A DNA stretch of 64,000 nt from Luidia sarsii (taxonomy: Eukaryota; Echinodermata; Asteroidea; Paxillosida; Luidiidae): contig OX465117.1 in assembly GCA_949987565.1 (NCBI GenBank), forward strand, positions 2,584,214 through 2,648,213. Reading direction: 5' to 3'. The translations under genes were made by a program, and so were the position numbers. Below, in pieces: positions 1 to 11,632 of the stretch. Every line of letters begins with the position of its first letter. The stretch's first letter is position 1. A model generated the notes under the pieces. It was not told where the DNA came from and made no database searches. It saw nothing but the letters and a program-made list of their open reading frames with translations.

Positions 1-237
1 ATGTGTGTGTGTGTATGTACTAGCGTGCACTTTATGCATCTAGAGGCGGAAGTCCACACTGGATGAGGGGCAGAGTGTGTGACCTTTTAAACCGAAAATA
101 AAACCAAACCGGTTTTAACTGCTTGCTGTAGGATGCTGTATGAACGCACAGAGTTTTAAATTTACGACTTGCCGCCTGTGATTAGAAGGCGTTTTAACTT
201 GATTGGTTTTAAACTAACACGCTGTCTGAACGTAGCC
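1..237 (+). repeat. Family F TIR element, right part, cut by window edge
   Basis: This matches the right half of the complete copies at 24939-25467 and 31087-31620, including the GT run, the TGCACTTTATGCAT stretch and the right end CGCTGTCTGAACGTAGCC. It is non-coding. The left end lies outside the window. Confidence 0.85.
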
Positions 238-779
238 ACAGTGTCTAAAGAAACCATTATTTGCAGAAACTGTGGATGACAGAACACGAAGAGTTCAGAA
301 ATGAGGAAGATCACTGGGGAAGGGGTGCAGTGATGCAAGACTCGAACTCCAGTGATAATTTAGACAGATGTCCCATGGAGTGTCATCAACACCATGTAAT
401 CAATAGGCTAATTAAATGATGGCACGGGAACAGGTCACACCACCCATAATCCATTGTCCCCTGAGCACCAGTATCTAGGTCATCGGTTCTGAAAATCCAC
501 ACAACACATGGAGGTAATCACTACATAGCCAGCCCAACACTAAATAAGCCCGTCACCTAATCAATGGCGGAGCTGATTCTAATCAGATTACTGCGGTGAT
601 TTTATTAACCACTGCTTTGAAACCAGTTGGAGATCGTTACTACGATTAACAGTGCTCAGAGCTCCGTATGAATGGCGGAAATCTGTGCTGCAAGTTAAGC
701 AGAAATAAATAGGTAAATCATTTAAAGGACTCAATACATCGATATGTGCTAACTAACCACTAGGCTTGATTCTGTCTTT
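238..779. other. Unique non-coding stretch
   Basis: I see no repeat family and no convincing exon here. Confidence 0.5.
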
Positions 780-1158
780 AGCCGCGTTTGCACTGGACTT
801 ATTTTGGTCAAAGTAACCGAGACTATGGTAACTTTTCCCATTTTAAGTCCAGTGGAAACGACCCAGTTAAATTTCCTCTCGGTTACTTTAACCGAGCCGA
901 ATGGTTACTTTTACCGGCCAACCTCTGCTTAGTAAAAAAGAAGGTTTAACCGAGCCGATTAGTCCGGTGGAAACGCACTACTCGGTAAAACGTTGGTCTT
1001 GGCGTACATGCACTGTGCACAAATAATTTTTGCCAGCTCGGTTACTTTAACCATCGGTTAAATTGACCAACTCAAAAGTCCCAGTGGGAACGGCGGTCAA
1101 ATTTGAACATTGGAAATTTAACCATCATCAAAAATTTTAGTCCAGTGGAAACGCGGCT
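780..1158 (-). repeat. Family E foldback element, copy 1
   Basis: The left end AGCCGCGTTTGCACTGGACT is the inverted partner of the right end AGTCCAGTGGAAACGCGGCT. The interior is full of short inverted copies of GGTTACTTTAACCGAG-like blocks. TTT flanks both ends, consistent with a 3 bp TSD. No coding capacity. Confidence 0.8.
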
Positions 1159-1235
1159 TTTGAGAAAGGTCCAGCTAGGATCCAAACATCAGATCTTCCA
1201 AAATTTTGACAATTGAATTTTGGTTCTGTATACAT
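1158..1235 (+). repeat. Family A fragment, degenerate
   Basis: The segment starts TTTGAGAAAGGTCCAGC and follows the family A right arm with many substitutions. It touches the right end of the family E element, so E landed at or beside it. Confidence 0.6.
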
Positions 1236-2309
1236 GAAATGGACTGAAGCATGAAAGTGCTATGGCTTAGAGCATAATCGTATAAAATTTAAAACCCATG
1301 GCAGTCATTATTTCGAAAATACCATTTTATGAGATAGTTCAATCAACTTGCAAATATTATGTGGCATTCCTTTACTAGCAGTGCAGTGTGTTGGCACATG
1401 CCCCACCAGCCCGACTAATTCTCTTCCATTTGTAAATAAATGAAGACCCGAGGGAACTTCCTCCAAATGATAGCCCAACAAGAGGCAAACTTGTCAAATT
1501 GATTGGATTGGAATGAGTGGAATAATTGATGGATATCAGAGTCTACTCTTCTCGTCATAGTGTGGGTGTGTGTACACAGAGAGTACTGCGACCTCAACTG
1601 GCTATATTGTCAGCTAGGCATGGCAGAAGTTACATCTCTGTCACGACTAAATTGAAAAAGACTCGGATACCTATCAGTATGGCTACTATAGCTCACATCA
1701 TCTACTAGTTCATCTATTCTCCAGACTTTTTTATTTTCCATGGGATTTTTTTTTTTTTTTTTTTTTTATTGGAGGGGGAAGGCGCACTCAAATTTGTGTC
1801 TTGCCAATTCAGGTTCGTGAAAATGCATAATGCGATCGAAAAAGGGTGTTTGTTTGTGAGTGTCTTAGACGGCATGATGACACCTGCCAATGCCTACCGA
1901 CGACCTGTTCCGAGTTCCGAGGCTGGGGAATGTTTACTCTTCTCCGCACTGAGAGGCTGTCCGTTCTGTCGAGCTGGGATGACCCCCTCCAGTACTGGCC
2001 TGACATCGTGAAACAGCCGCACGCTCCGTCCACAGATCGAGCCCACTGCATCTAAGTGTGCCAAGTACACGCCTGTGGCCCATGGGACACCCTGCATTCA
2101 TGCAACGGGGAGCCAAGGACCTGCCTGCCAAACCTGCCCCCCACCCCTTCCAGCCATCTCCATGCCCTTGACGCAATCCCATGTCCACTACACAAGGTGT
2201 CAACAACACAGCTGCCACAGAAAGTCACTGTTGATCGTCATAACACCCGCTTAATTACACCAATCATCTGACTTTCTATCATTGCACCAAACACATGAAT
2301 AATTGAAGT
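1236..2309. other. Non-repeat stretch with poly-T tract and GC-rich block
   Basis: A run of 22 T occupies 1746-1767. From about 1790 to 2230 base composition is clearly richer in G and C and several overlapping frames stay open on both strands (for example plus 1846-2055, minus 1809-2051). None shows a convincing domain or splice pattern, so I call no gene. It could hold an exon or a regulatory segment. Confidence 0.4.
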
Positions 2310-2352
2310 TAGGTCCTGCTAGGATCGAAACGTCAGGCCCACTAAATTTTAA
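2310..2352 (+). repeat. Family A fragment
   Basis: Right-arm box AGGTCCTGCTAGGATCGAAA followed by the ACTAAATTTT end. It is separated from the tandem array that follows by about 50 bp of other sequence. Confidence 0.8.
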
Positions 2353-2403
2353 GTTAGTTCAATTATATTAATTTCAAAAAGTGCACAGTACACTAATACC
2401 AAT

Positions 2404-2870
2404 AATCTCAAAATTTAGTGGGCCTGACGTTTCGATCCTAGCAGGACCTTTCTCTGCCTTTGAGAAAGGTCCTGCTAGGATCGAAACGTCAGGCCCTCTA
2501 TATTTTGAGATTTGCATTTTGGAAATTTTAGTCAGTTAACAGTTTGCAACATTTTTGTATAGGCCTATCTCAAAATTTAGTGGGCCTGACATTTCGATCC
2601 TAGAAGGACCTTTCTCTGCCTTTGAGAAAGATCCTGCTAGGATCGAAACGTCAGGCCCAGTTATTTTTTGAGATTTGCATTTTGGTAATTTTAGTCAGTT
2701 AGCAGTTTGCAACATTTTTGTATGTATCTCAAAATTTAGTGGGCCTGACGTTTCGATCCTAGCAGGACCTTTCTCAAAGGCAGAGTGACAAGGACAAAAC
2801 AGATACATGTACACGAAGGAAGGGGGAAGAGAATGAATAATGATACGGATGAGAAAAATCAACATTTTTG
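2404..2870 (-). repeat. Family A tandem array of three hairpin units
   Basis: Three head-to-tail units begin ATCTCAAAATTTAGTGG at 2404, 2567 and 2726, giving periods of 163 and 159 bp. Each of the first two holds the inverted pair of the tcctagcagga box and ends in TTTGCAACATTTTTGTAT. The third lacks its second arm and instead runs into a purine-rich tail (2785-2870), the reverse complement of the pyrimidine arm seen at 26005 and 49585. Confidence 0.85.
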
Positions 2871-2875
2871 TATAT

Positions 2876-3127
2876 TTGACCCGGCACAACAACATGAGGA
2901 ATATCCCACCAAAACACTTTTTGAGTAAACAACGCCTGAAGTTAAAGTATCTTCACAATTTGATTACAAATCAATTTTCTTTTCTTTTTCTTTTCGGAAG
3001 TTTTAAGTATTAGAGGATATTATATTTTGATATCATTTGAAAGCTAATGGTATACTCTTTCACATCATTAGAAAACCTCAAAATCTCAAAAGTGGGATTA
3101 ATCCTCATTATGCTGTGCCGGGTCACA
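2876..3127 (-). repeat. Family B MITE, copy 1
   Basis: About 252 bp with ends TTTGACCCGGCACA and TGTGCCGGGTCACA. The interior shared with other copies includes CATTAGAAAACCTCAAAATC. It lies directly beyond the purine tail of the family A array. Flanks are TA-rich. Confidence 0.85.
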
Positions 3128-3577
3128 TATATCATTAATAACGATAATAGTAAAGACTTATAATGCGCACATATCCACCCTGCTGGGTAGTTCATTAGAT
3201 ATGTTTTTTAGTATCGATTTAAATTTTCTAGAACAAGAACAAGATCTAAGTTGGAGTGGCAGTGAGTTCCAGTGAGGAGCTACCACAGAAAAGAACCTGT
3301 CTACCCAATGAGTGTCCAGACTTGTGTTATATACTGCGCATCATCGCTGAAGTTTATTTAAACCTTTGGCCTTTTTACTGGCGGATAAAAGCGGCAAGGT
3401 GAAGCTCACAAAATGCTACATTTTTCATCTTTATTGATGAAAATTAAGTTCCTCCAACTGATTATAAAAGACAGCAATCGTATCAAAACGTTAAAAAAAA
3501 ACCAAGAAATCATTTTAAGAACAAAAACCATCCCTGTTGGGTGGAACAGCCTATTACACACAAAGGCATGTGGAGAC
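3128..3577. other. Unique non-coding stretch
   Basis: AT-rich, with no recognised repeat or gene. Confidence 0.45.
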
Positions 3578-3952
3578 TTAAAGCCCTACACAACATTGGT
3601 CGAGGTCAAAGAATAGCATCCATACGTTGTCTAATCCAACATATGCATGAAATAGCACACCTGTGAAAAATTCAGCTCAATCCGCCAACTGAGTCTCGAG
3701 AAAATCGTGAAAACTACTTCATTTGTTTCACGAAAATGCAGCATTCAACGCCGTACTGTTCGGAAAAATAGTTTAGATCTTGGTGAGACGAAAACTTCTT
3801 TTTTTTACCGATTTCTCCCAAAATACAACATTTTAGGCAAAAATATTTCAGTGAGAGGTTTCTACTATAACCATCTTCAAACTGTATAAGTTTCATGTAA
3901 ATCTGTGAATATTTCTGTTTTTTGATCTTACCAATGTTGTATAGGAGCTTTA
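3578..3952 (-). repeat. Family C element, copy 1, TTAA-flanked
   Basis: A complete copy of about 375 bp between two TTAA sites. Ends are AAAGCCCTACACAACATTGG and the inverted CCAATGTTGTATAGGAGCTT. The short open frames inside it on both strands recur in other copies as shadows, not genes. Confidence 0.85.
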
Positions 3953-5389
3953 AGGGCCTTTTTTGCAGAGCAGATCATAATACGATATTTGAAATAAAGC
4001 AAAGGATTTCTTTTTTTAAATATGTCTGTACTTTCCAGGCCTCCGTAGCCACCTAGGTCCTCATTAACCTTGTGGTCATCTCATGTACATTACTTCCCTA
4101 AAGGCCTCCCACCAGACAAATTGCAATGACATGTAGTCTATCATTTTCCACGTTCCAAATTAATACAAATGGATCAGAGAGTGGCAAATTATAAAGATAC
4201 AAGGTCAAAAAGTCATGTCCGTTCTTTTATGGCAGATTCATTTGCAGAAAGTGAAAGCTGATTTCAATTTGGGAAAAAGGATTTCCAAATTTGATCAACC
4301 CCCTTAAAAAAAATTAGAAAATGAAATGTGTCCATACTGAATTGACTATAATGATGCACTAACTGTGTTAAAGCAAGATGGATGTCCACGGATAATCATA
4401 GACAAACATTGGATGCATTTAAGGAATGATCGTTAATGTGACAGTTGAAATGGAACGCTAGCATATTGCAGTAAACAGGATTGAGTCATAGGCTATTAGT
4501 AAGTAGCCACATCTATGTCTATGTCAATCAGCCTTAAATCCCGTCTAAATTAACCTGGCATATTGACATATTTACCGGCTGCATAATACCTTTCTCTGTG
4601 TCCATTCAAGGTACCAGTATAGGGCCAGTATTGAAAAGTGTGTTGTAGGACAATTGGCTTTTTAAATCAATACTCCTAGGCAAGCCATAAGACCTACAGT
4701 AAGATGTACAGGCTGCATAGAATGCCACTACAAGGGAACTTCTTGCATTGGCTCAGGGTATAGCATCTGTCTCTTTGCTTTCAACATCTTGCGTGAACTG
4801 AGTTTCTCATAAACCAGTAAAGTGAGTAACCAATCCACAATATGGCATAGTGTGACGACCCAAACTACTCCTTAGCTGAAACTCTGCAGACCTACACTGT
4901 ACATGTATCCATTGTCTTCAATGACCGCACAATTTGATCAGTAGATAGCTCAAACTCAAAGTAATGCTAACCACATTGTTTACCCATGCTCATACATAAC
5001 TTCCTCAAATTGGAACAATTTGGTCAGTTTTCCATAAAGGCCTACCAGTACTTAATTACAAATCCAACTTTAGGCAGTTTTTCAGTAGTTTGAAACAGCT
5101 TTGGTATAGACAGATTTTTTCAATACTCCAAAATCAAGAGGGCCAAATCTTTGAATCCAAGCCGGAATAGCTCTTGCCAAAATTGAAATGTCAGGCCTTT
5201 AGATATCATTAGATATTCATTTTTGGTCATTCAAAAGGGTAAGCAATTTGCTTCAGTTTTGAAAATTGATTTCTGGCGTAACCGAAATACCACCTAATTC
5301 TAATCTGAGACACATGAATGCTTTGATTCCATTGTATTACAATTTTTTTTCACTATCTCTGTCGAAAGCGGAAATAATCAATCTGTTCA
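3953..5389. other. Unique non-coding stretch
   Basis: AT-rich with frequent stops in all frames. A weak family-A-like segment (CAAAATTGAAATGTCAGGCC) lies near 5180. Confidence 0.45.
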
Positions 5390-5475
5390 GAACAAAGGAG
5401 TACTAAAGGCAGAGGTCTTGGGTTCAAATCCATGTCCAGTCCAATTTGGCAATGTGGGCCTGGTAGGGTCAGATG
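5390..5475 (+). repeat. tRNA-derived SINE fragment
   Basis: Contains the 3' half of a tRNA-like head with a B-box-like GGGTTCAAATCC and the following TCCAGTCC seen in other SINE copies. The A box is missing. Confidence 0.55.
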
Positions 5476-5797
5476 CTGTCATATAAGAGCCCCCATATAC
5501 AGTGCCCATGTACATGCGGCACAATTTATTCCATCTTTGTATCAGTAACATATGAAAATGCATGCTACATACAATTTCCATTACACAGAGTAGGATTACA
5601 TAGCCTAGAATATACAGTATACAAATTATCAATTCAATTTTATTCAAATTCATTGCAGGCGAACTTTTAAAAGCCTGATACAAAATAAAGGGCTAAAAGA
5701 TAATGTTAAACAGGTTTTTATAATCAGTGATATATAAGATAAAAACGTATATATACGATAAAAACAAATCTTGCTCCATTGGCCTAATATGCTCAAT

Positions 5798-6049
5798 TGT
5801 GACCCGGCACAGCATAATGAGGAATAACCCCACTTTTGAGATTTTGAGATTTTCTAATGATGTGAAAGCATATACCATTAGCTTTCAAATGATATCAAAA
5901 TATAATATCCTCTAATACTTAAAATTTCCGAAAATACCAAAAAAGAAAATTGATTTGTATTCGAATTGTGAAGATACTTTAACTTTAGGTGCTGTTTACT
6001 CAAAAAGTGTTTTGATGGGATATTCCTCATGTCGTTGTGCCGGGTCACA
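5798..6049 (+). repeat. Family B MITE, copy 2
   Basis: Complete 252 bp copy running from TGTGACCCGGCACAGC to GTGCCGGGTCACA. It lies in an AATT/AATT context, so the TA duplication is not clear in this copy. Confidence 0.9.
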
Positions 6050-7299
6050 ATTGATCATGAAAATCTGAAACCTTTATGAGCTCATGAATATTCATAATGA
6101 GACATCACAGTCCAGCGATTGCATTTTTTGGATAAGCTTTTTCCCAACTTAGAAACATACGAAGATTGAAAACAATAGAATAATCATGTGCTTTTGCTAA
6201 TAAAATCAGAACAAAAACAATAGGTTTTCCAGTTCGCTGAAATGGCAGATAAGCTAAATATTGCAAAGTGCTTACTGCTTTGAATGTCCACAATACGAGC
6301 TTCCAAAAAAAAGTAATTTCAATCCTATTAGTACTTTTCCCAATCTCAGAATGAAAATGGTTCTTGCTACGCCGCTAGAATAATATCAAAATGTCAGACC
6401 CTATACAATTCAAAGAATTCTTGTATACCTTTGATTTCAGAATTGAAAGAAGACACATAAGTTGCTGATTATAAGTAAAATTTGAATGGAAAGCAGAGAT
6501 GAGATCAGGGCTTGTGAAAGTGGTGCCCGTGGTGGATGTATGAATAGAGCCATTTCATGCTAGAGGGAAGGGATGGGGCAAATACCTAGATGGCTGGGTT
6601 CTATGATTGCATCTGACTGCCTGCCTCTACTCCACGCGATGCGCACAGACTTGCACTCAAAGGATATTTCCAGTCTACCACTTGAATCTATTAGGCTGAA
6701 ACTATATGTAGGGATGGTTCCTGTCATGATGAATGAGCCTGCAGTCTACACTTGGGCTATAGTCGGAGTCCACTGTATCAGTACCTATGACAGACCCAAC
6801 CCACTAATCACAGACACGAACACCCGTACCATTTCTTAATCTCTTATCAAAGGTCAAGCACTGAGTGCATCCCCTATGTTTGCACTCGAAAAAGAGTATC
6901 ATGAAATGCACAACCTTCCAATTTATCATGCCGTTTGTCAAATCAGTGCCAGTGTATGTGGTGGAGATCTGAAACAGACACTCACATGACCCACATACAG
7001 TTTGAAATTAGCACACACAAGATGGATGAAATACAAAGTGACATAAGGACAGGTTGTACTCATTGGCCCTATTTCATGACAAGGACTGTGTACACAAGCA
7101 AGACCATTTTCTGTGAAGTGTCACGAGAGTGTATCAATCAAAGAAAACACAAATAATGAGGTGCCTATCTTGAATAACACTAACACCATCATACCATCAT
7201 ACATCTATGGCAATTCCACCCTTGGGAATCTTTTGGACTTTTGTTCAAGAAGTAATCCCCCCCAAAAAATGAGTAAAAAAACTAACGGAAAACCTGACT
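6050..7299. other. Unique non-coding stretch
   Basis: No repeat family recognised. Open frames of 70-90 codons near 6573-6839 and 6935-7156 lack domain-like composition and splice context, so they are not called. Confidence 0.4.
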
Positions 7300-7410
7300 G
7301 GGAACTTTAAAACAATGGCAAAGAAAACTTTGCCTGGTGGACCAGGAATTGAACCCGAGACCTCTGGTTTTTGCGTACCAGCGCTCTTACCATCAGAGCT
7401 AATACAAAAG
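7300..7410 (-). repeat. tRNA-derived SINE
   Basis: On the minus strand a tRNA-like head is visible: a TAGCTCTGATGGTAAGAGCG-type A box and GAGGTCTCGGGTTCAATTCC as B box, then CTGGTCCACC. It aligns with the clearer copy at 54745-54935. Confidence 0.7.
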
Positions 7411-7433
7411 ACTGAGATACCGAAAAGCAAATC

Positions 7434-7825
7434 TTAAAAATTCAGAGGGCCTAAAATTTGCTGAAGACTGAAACATCAGACACTCTATTTTAGTTTTTCA
7501 AAGACTACATTAGGCTATGTAATACAGGTGGCCTTTTTAAGAATTCCACACATTAACATTTCAGAGGCTGTCATTTCAATCAAAAGGCATTCTGCCTTTG
7601 AGAAAAAGTAATGCTTGTATTAAAATGCTACCATAGGCATTGTGAAAGCATTTTTTTTTCATCTTAAATGCATATATCAAACATCAGATATGCAGAACAT
7701 AAGTAGAGAATGTTCTTGGCATCATGCCAAAGGTGATCGAAACGTCAGGCCCTTTACATTTTTGAGATTTGCATTCTGGTCATTTCAATCAGGGAGCAAT
7801 TTGCAACACATTTGTATTAATTTGA
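7434..7825 (+). repeat. Family A, degenerate and interrupted
   Basis: Pieces of A arms at 7434-7500 and 7545-7610, and a better right arm at 7731-7825 with GATCGAAACGTCAGGCCC and AGCAATTTGCAACACATTTG. About 120 bp of unrelated sequence separates the pieces. Confidence 0.6.
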
Positions 7826-8805
7826 TTGGAATGATCTATTCTTAGCTGCAGCGCTGTTGAACTGGGCAGGTTTGAATGGCAAGGCTGGGGATATAACTGA
7901 GTTGATCTGCACTGGACTGGACAAACCTTGACCTTAATTAGGTCGCTAACAAGCTCAGCTCAGCTATGTCCTCTTGCTAAGCCTCGTTGAAGACCCTTCA
8001 TTGGCAATTATTGCTGGGAATCTGTGTGGTGGGAGGAGGAATAGACATCCTCACGACCTCTATCAAAGCTCCCACCACTTGCACTAAACAACGCCCCAGG
8101 CAAGAATTAATGTTTATTAAATCTCACTGCCACCGTCTCATCTCATCCCAACGACAATATTGGTGCGCCGTATCGCCGTGACATTTTAGCCAAGACAACA
8201 TTTGAATAATAGAAGTGTGGAGGAATGCAGCCGTTGGGTGTGAGCGTGGGGAGAGGGGAGGGGGAGGTTTGGGGGGGCAGAGCCAGCACTTACAGTCTCA
8301 GTTTCATCTCAAGATGATTGCAATCAAGCCCGAGATATGGATTATCTTGTATGCCAGAAGAGGCAACGCCGAGATAAACAAAATTAAAGTACCGGGGCGA
8401 TGGATAGATCTACCTCTTGGAGCCAAAACCTCTTGAGGTGTGTTTGTTAATCGAGCCCATCCCACACAGAGGCACTTGTGAGGGCAGGATTTCAGGACAA
8501 ATCAATCTTGAGAGGTATTCCAGCTGAGTGGCACTATTTGCGCCGCAGCCAGCCCCCAACTTCCCCACTCCCAGTTACACCACATTGTCCGCTAACTAAC
8601 TTTTTCACTTGAAAGCGTTCAACAGATCGAACGCAGTGTCAATGTGTTGACTTGCAGCGGGTTTAACTTGGATCAGATTTCTCAGGATGTGGAGTGCATG
8701 GCTGTGTACAGCAAGGCACTGAATAAATAATAAAAAAGCAGGCTTTAATCCAGGGACCTGAACAAATCTAGGCTCGGATTTAATGTTTCTTAACAAGGAG
8801 TCATA
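7826..8805. other. Repeat-poor, GC-richer stretch
   Basis: This is more GC-rich than its surroundings and free of the repeat families. No exon could be supported. It is a candidate conserved non-coding or regulatory segment (inference from composition only). Confidence 0.3.
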
Positions 8806-8935
8806 AATCTCAAAATTGTAGAGGCGTGGACGATATTTCAATCCCAGCAGGACCTTTCTCAAAGGCAGAATGAGTTCAATGCCTTTGAGAAATATCCAGC
8901 CAGAATCCAAACCGTAGGCCTCTATATTTTCCAGA
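8806..8935 (+). repeat. Family A hairpin, degenerate
   Basis: Both arms are recognisable: AGCAGGACCTTTCTCAAAGG on one side and ATGCCTTTGAGAAATATCC on the other, with many substitutions. Confidence 0.7.
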
Positions 8936-9418
8936 AGGAATCAAAAACCATAATCCATACATGAATATTGCTACTCCTTGCTGTAAAAAAACAACAACCC
9001 TAGAACAAATCAAGTATGCAGTTCAGAAGACTCTTCCGGCGTGCCATAAGTCACCCATCTTTATTCCAAAATCCTGCCAAGAAGAAGCGCAGTGCCTATG
9101 AGGCAATGTGTCCATTTGTCTGTGCAGTATCTGTCCTGCCTTACTGACTTTTTCCTCCACTATGTGTGAACAAGGTCAGAGGGCAACTCCCCAGTGCCTA
9201 CTGTAGTAGCCACCTAGCCTGCTGACATGCACCATGTATCTAGCCTTAGGCTGGGCTATACATTCAATACAACTGGGTTAGTTTTACACCTAGTCCACAC
9301 CACGCTAGTACATTCCCTATATGTATAGCAGCTACATGTCCGGACTTCTGATACGGATCCTGTTTCCGAATGTCTAATTTTACTTTTTCCGTCTAAAACT
9401 CGCCTTTCGTGAGGCAGA
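8936..9418. other. Unique non-coding stretch
   Basis: Nothing recognised. Confidence 0.4.
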
Positions 9419-9563
9419 ACGATCCTAGCACTAGCAGGACCTTTCTCAAAGGCAGATTGAGTAAGGTCCTGCTACTGCTAGGATAAAAATGTCAGGCCTT
9501 CCTTATTCTTGATATTCACTTTTTGGTAATTTTAGTCAGTAAGCAGTTTGCAACATCTTTTTC
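9419..9563 (-). repeat. Family A hairpin
   Basis: Arms around AGCAGGACCTTTCTCAAAGG and AAGGTCCTGCTACTGCTAGG. A small internal duplication of CTAGCA/TGCTAC is present in both arms symmetrically. The right side ends AGTAAGCAGTTTGCAACATC. Confidence 0.75.
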
Positions 9564-9782
9564 TTCTGTTGCTGTAGGCCTAATGAGCTTACAGTCAATT
9601 CATACTTCCAGAAAAACTGTAAAGGTTACCAACTTTAACCCATAATCATCCCACTGGACTAAGATTTTAGACAAAATCACAGATGTTACAGGTAGGCCTA
9701 ACCATTATTTAATGGTTTAGCATGTGTTCTAGTAGATTTGTATATGAACCACACAGCATCAATGGATACAATGTTGCTCCTC

Positions 9783-10124
9783 TTAAAGGCCCTATACAAC
9801 ATTGGTAAAGGTCAAAGATTGCCACAGTTTGTGTGTTAAACCATTTAACATTAATTAATCCTGCGAAGGTTTTAGCTCAAATGGTAATCTGAGAAAGGCC
9901 AAAAAAGTCAGTCTTCACACTGTTCTGTAGTGTTAGAAATAGTTAATTACTCGCAAGTAATGAACTGTTTGTCAAGTGGAGATTTCTCGAGAAATACAGC
10001 ATCCCAGACCGTAAGATTTCAACATAAGGATTATATCATGACCATCTACAAACTGTGGAAATAAGAAGGAAATCTGTGGACATCGATGTTTTCCGATCTT
10101 CCGAATGTTGTACTGGGCCTTTAA
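9783..10124 (+). repeat. Family D element, copy 1, TTAA-flanked
   Basis: About 340 bp between TTAA sites, from AGGCCCTATACAACATTGGT to TGTTGTACTGGGCCT. The middle has the palindromic TTACTCGCAAGTAATGAAC region found in other copies. Confidence 0.85.
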
Positions 10125-10223
10125 AAGTAGGAACGAAAGTTTTCAGCAAATGACTCCGTGCTGTCTTCATACCCATAACCATGCATCATTCACATGATGT
10201 GCTGCAGATTCTAATAACCCAAA

Positions 10224-10665
10224 TGTGACCCGGCACAGCATAATGAGGAATGACCCCCACTTTTGAGATTTTGAGATTTTCTAACGATGTGAAAGAGTAT
10301 ACCATTAGCTTTCTAATGATATCAAATTCATTTCCGTTGAACTTTGTTGAAAATAGTACAAGGGGACTTCACTCGTTCATTTGGCACCATACAAAATATA
10401 GCAGCGCCATAAAAGGCAGGAACTTTACATTTTCATGAAAACAGTACACAAACAATTCCCCGAAATCCTCGTTTTTTTCAACATTTAAAGACGGATTTCG
10501 GAAAAATCCTTTGGACATAACATCCTCCAATACATTAACTTTCCGAAAATACAAAAAAAAAAAAATTGATTTTTAATCGAATTGAGAAGATTCTTTGACT
10601 TCAGGTGTTGTTTACTGGAAAAGGGTTTTGGTGGGATATTCCTCATGTCGCTGTGCCGGGTCACA
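10224..10665 (+). repeat. Family B MITE, long form
   Basis: Has the same ends as the 250 bp copies (TGTGACCCGGCACAGC and GCTGTGCCGGGTCACA) but is 442 bp long, because about 200 bp of extra sequence (about 10325-10525) replaces the usual centre. The copy at 33219-33684 carries the same extra block, so this is a subfamily and not a one-off insertion. Confidence 0.85.
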
Positions 10666-10739
10666 ACTGACTGAGGAAATGCTTGAGAAGTGGTTTGAGT
10701 AGGGACCGTCAACAATCTAATCATAAATAGGTTGTGAAA

Positions 10740-10830
10740 ATAGTAGGAACTCAACCCGGGGCTTTTGGTTTTATGTAACGGCTCTTACCATCTGGCCTAT
10801 CCAGGCCTTAGGTGATGGCTGTCCCATATT
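10740..10830 (-). repeat. tRNA-derived SINE, truncated
   Basis: Minus-strand tRNA-like head with an A-box region near ATGGTAAGAGCCG and the flanking CTGGATAGGCC. The B box is eroded. It ends where the family G element begins. Confidence 0.55.
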
Positions 10831-11268
10831 AGAGCCATTCCCACTGTATAAATAATCACGATTTGAATCGCGATTAAAATACGGGGGTGGGGTCTTTGCC
10901 CATGTCCACACAGGCCAAAATATCGCGATACAAACAAATTGCGAACTGCTTGTTGTTAGCAGTTGTGGTCAAATGGTGGGTGTGTCCTTGAGGGTGTCCC
11001 ATGCAGGGAGACATATAACAAGCACGGCACTTCCTGTCGATCGGGGATGAGTGGTGCATTGTGGGATTAACAAAAGTGCGATTTAGCAGAGCGTTCCTTC
11101 CTACACACACCGAGTCGCAAACAAAAATCTGTATTTTTTTCAAAGTCTCACTAATAGTGGAGTCCGAATCGTGATTCAAATCCCACTAATAATCACGTCT
11201 GTTGTGGCCACACGATTCAAATCACGATCCAAATCATCGCGTTTATTCGGTGTAGTGGAAACGGCCCT
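10831..11268 (+). repeat. Family G element, copy 1
   Basis: Ends AGAGCCATTCCCACT and AGTGGAAACGGCCCT are inverted, and the subterminal parts carry repeated CGATTTGAATCGCGATT-type blocks. The flanks both read ATATT. The interior is shared with the copies at 46697-47712 and 61796-62032. Confidence 0.8.
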
Positions 11269-11442
11269 ATATTCAGCTAGCCTTTGCTTGGGTTGGGACC
11301 CTAGCATTTAACTCATAGTTGAACTGCCTCTTGAATATTTTAAATACCTTTGAGAAAACCGCTTACTGACTAGTGACTAATATGACCAAACTGAAAATCT
11401 CAACAACAACAAAACAAAAAAACAAACACATTTGAATTCAAG

Positions 11443-11632
11443 GTGATATACAAAAATGTTGCAAACTGCTTACTGACTAAAATTACCAAAATGTAAATCT
11501 TAAAATTTAGTGGGCCTGACGTTTCGATCCTAGCAGGACCTTTCTCAAAGGCAGAATTCAAACAGGACATTGCATTGTTTGAATTCAAACAGGACATTGC
11601 TAGGATTGAAACGTCAAGTCCTCTAATCTTTT
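11443..11632 (+). repeat. Family A copies with local duplication
   Basis: A complete left arm starts GTGATATACAAAAATGTTGC and runs to CTCAAAGGCAG. AATTCAAACAGGACATTGC then appears twice in tandem before a second A right arm. TTTGAATTCAA occurs just before the arm and again at about 11579, consistent with a target duplication. Confidence 0.75.

Noticed and set aside
1846..2055. Exon in the GC-rich block near 2 kb
   Set aside because: Several frames on both strands are equally open and none has splice context or recognisable residues.
2404..2870. CRISPR array
   Set aside because: Repeated units are about 160 bp hairpin transposon copies in a eukaryotic context, not short repeats with unique spacers.
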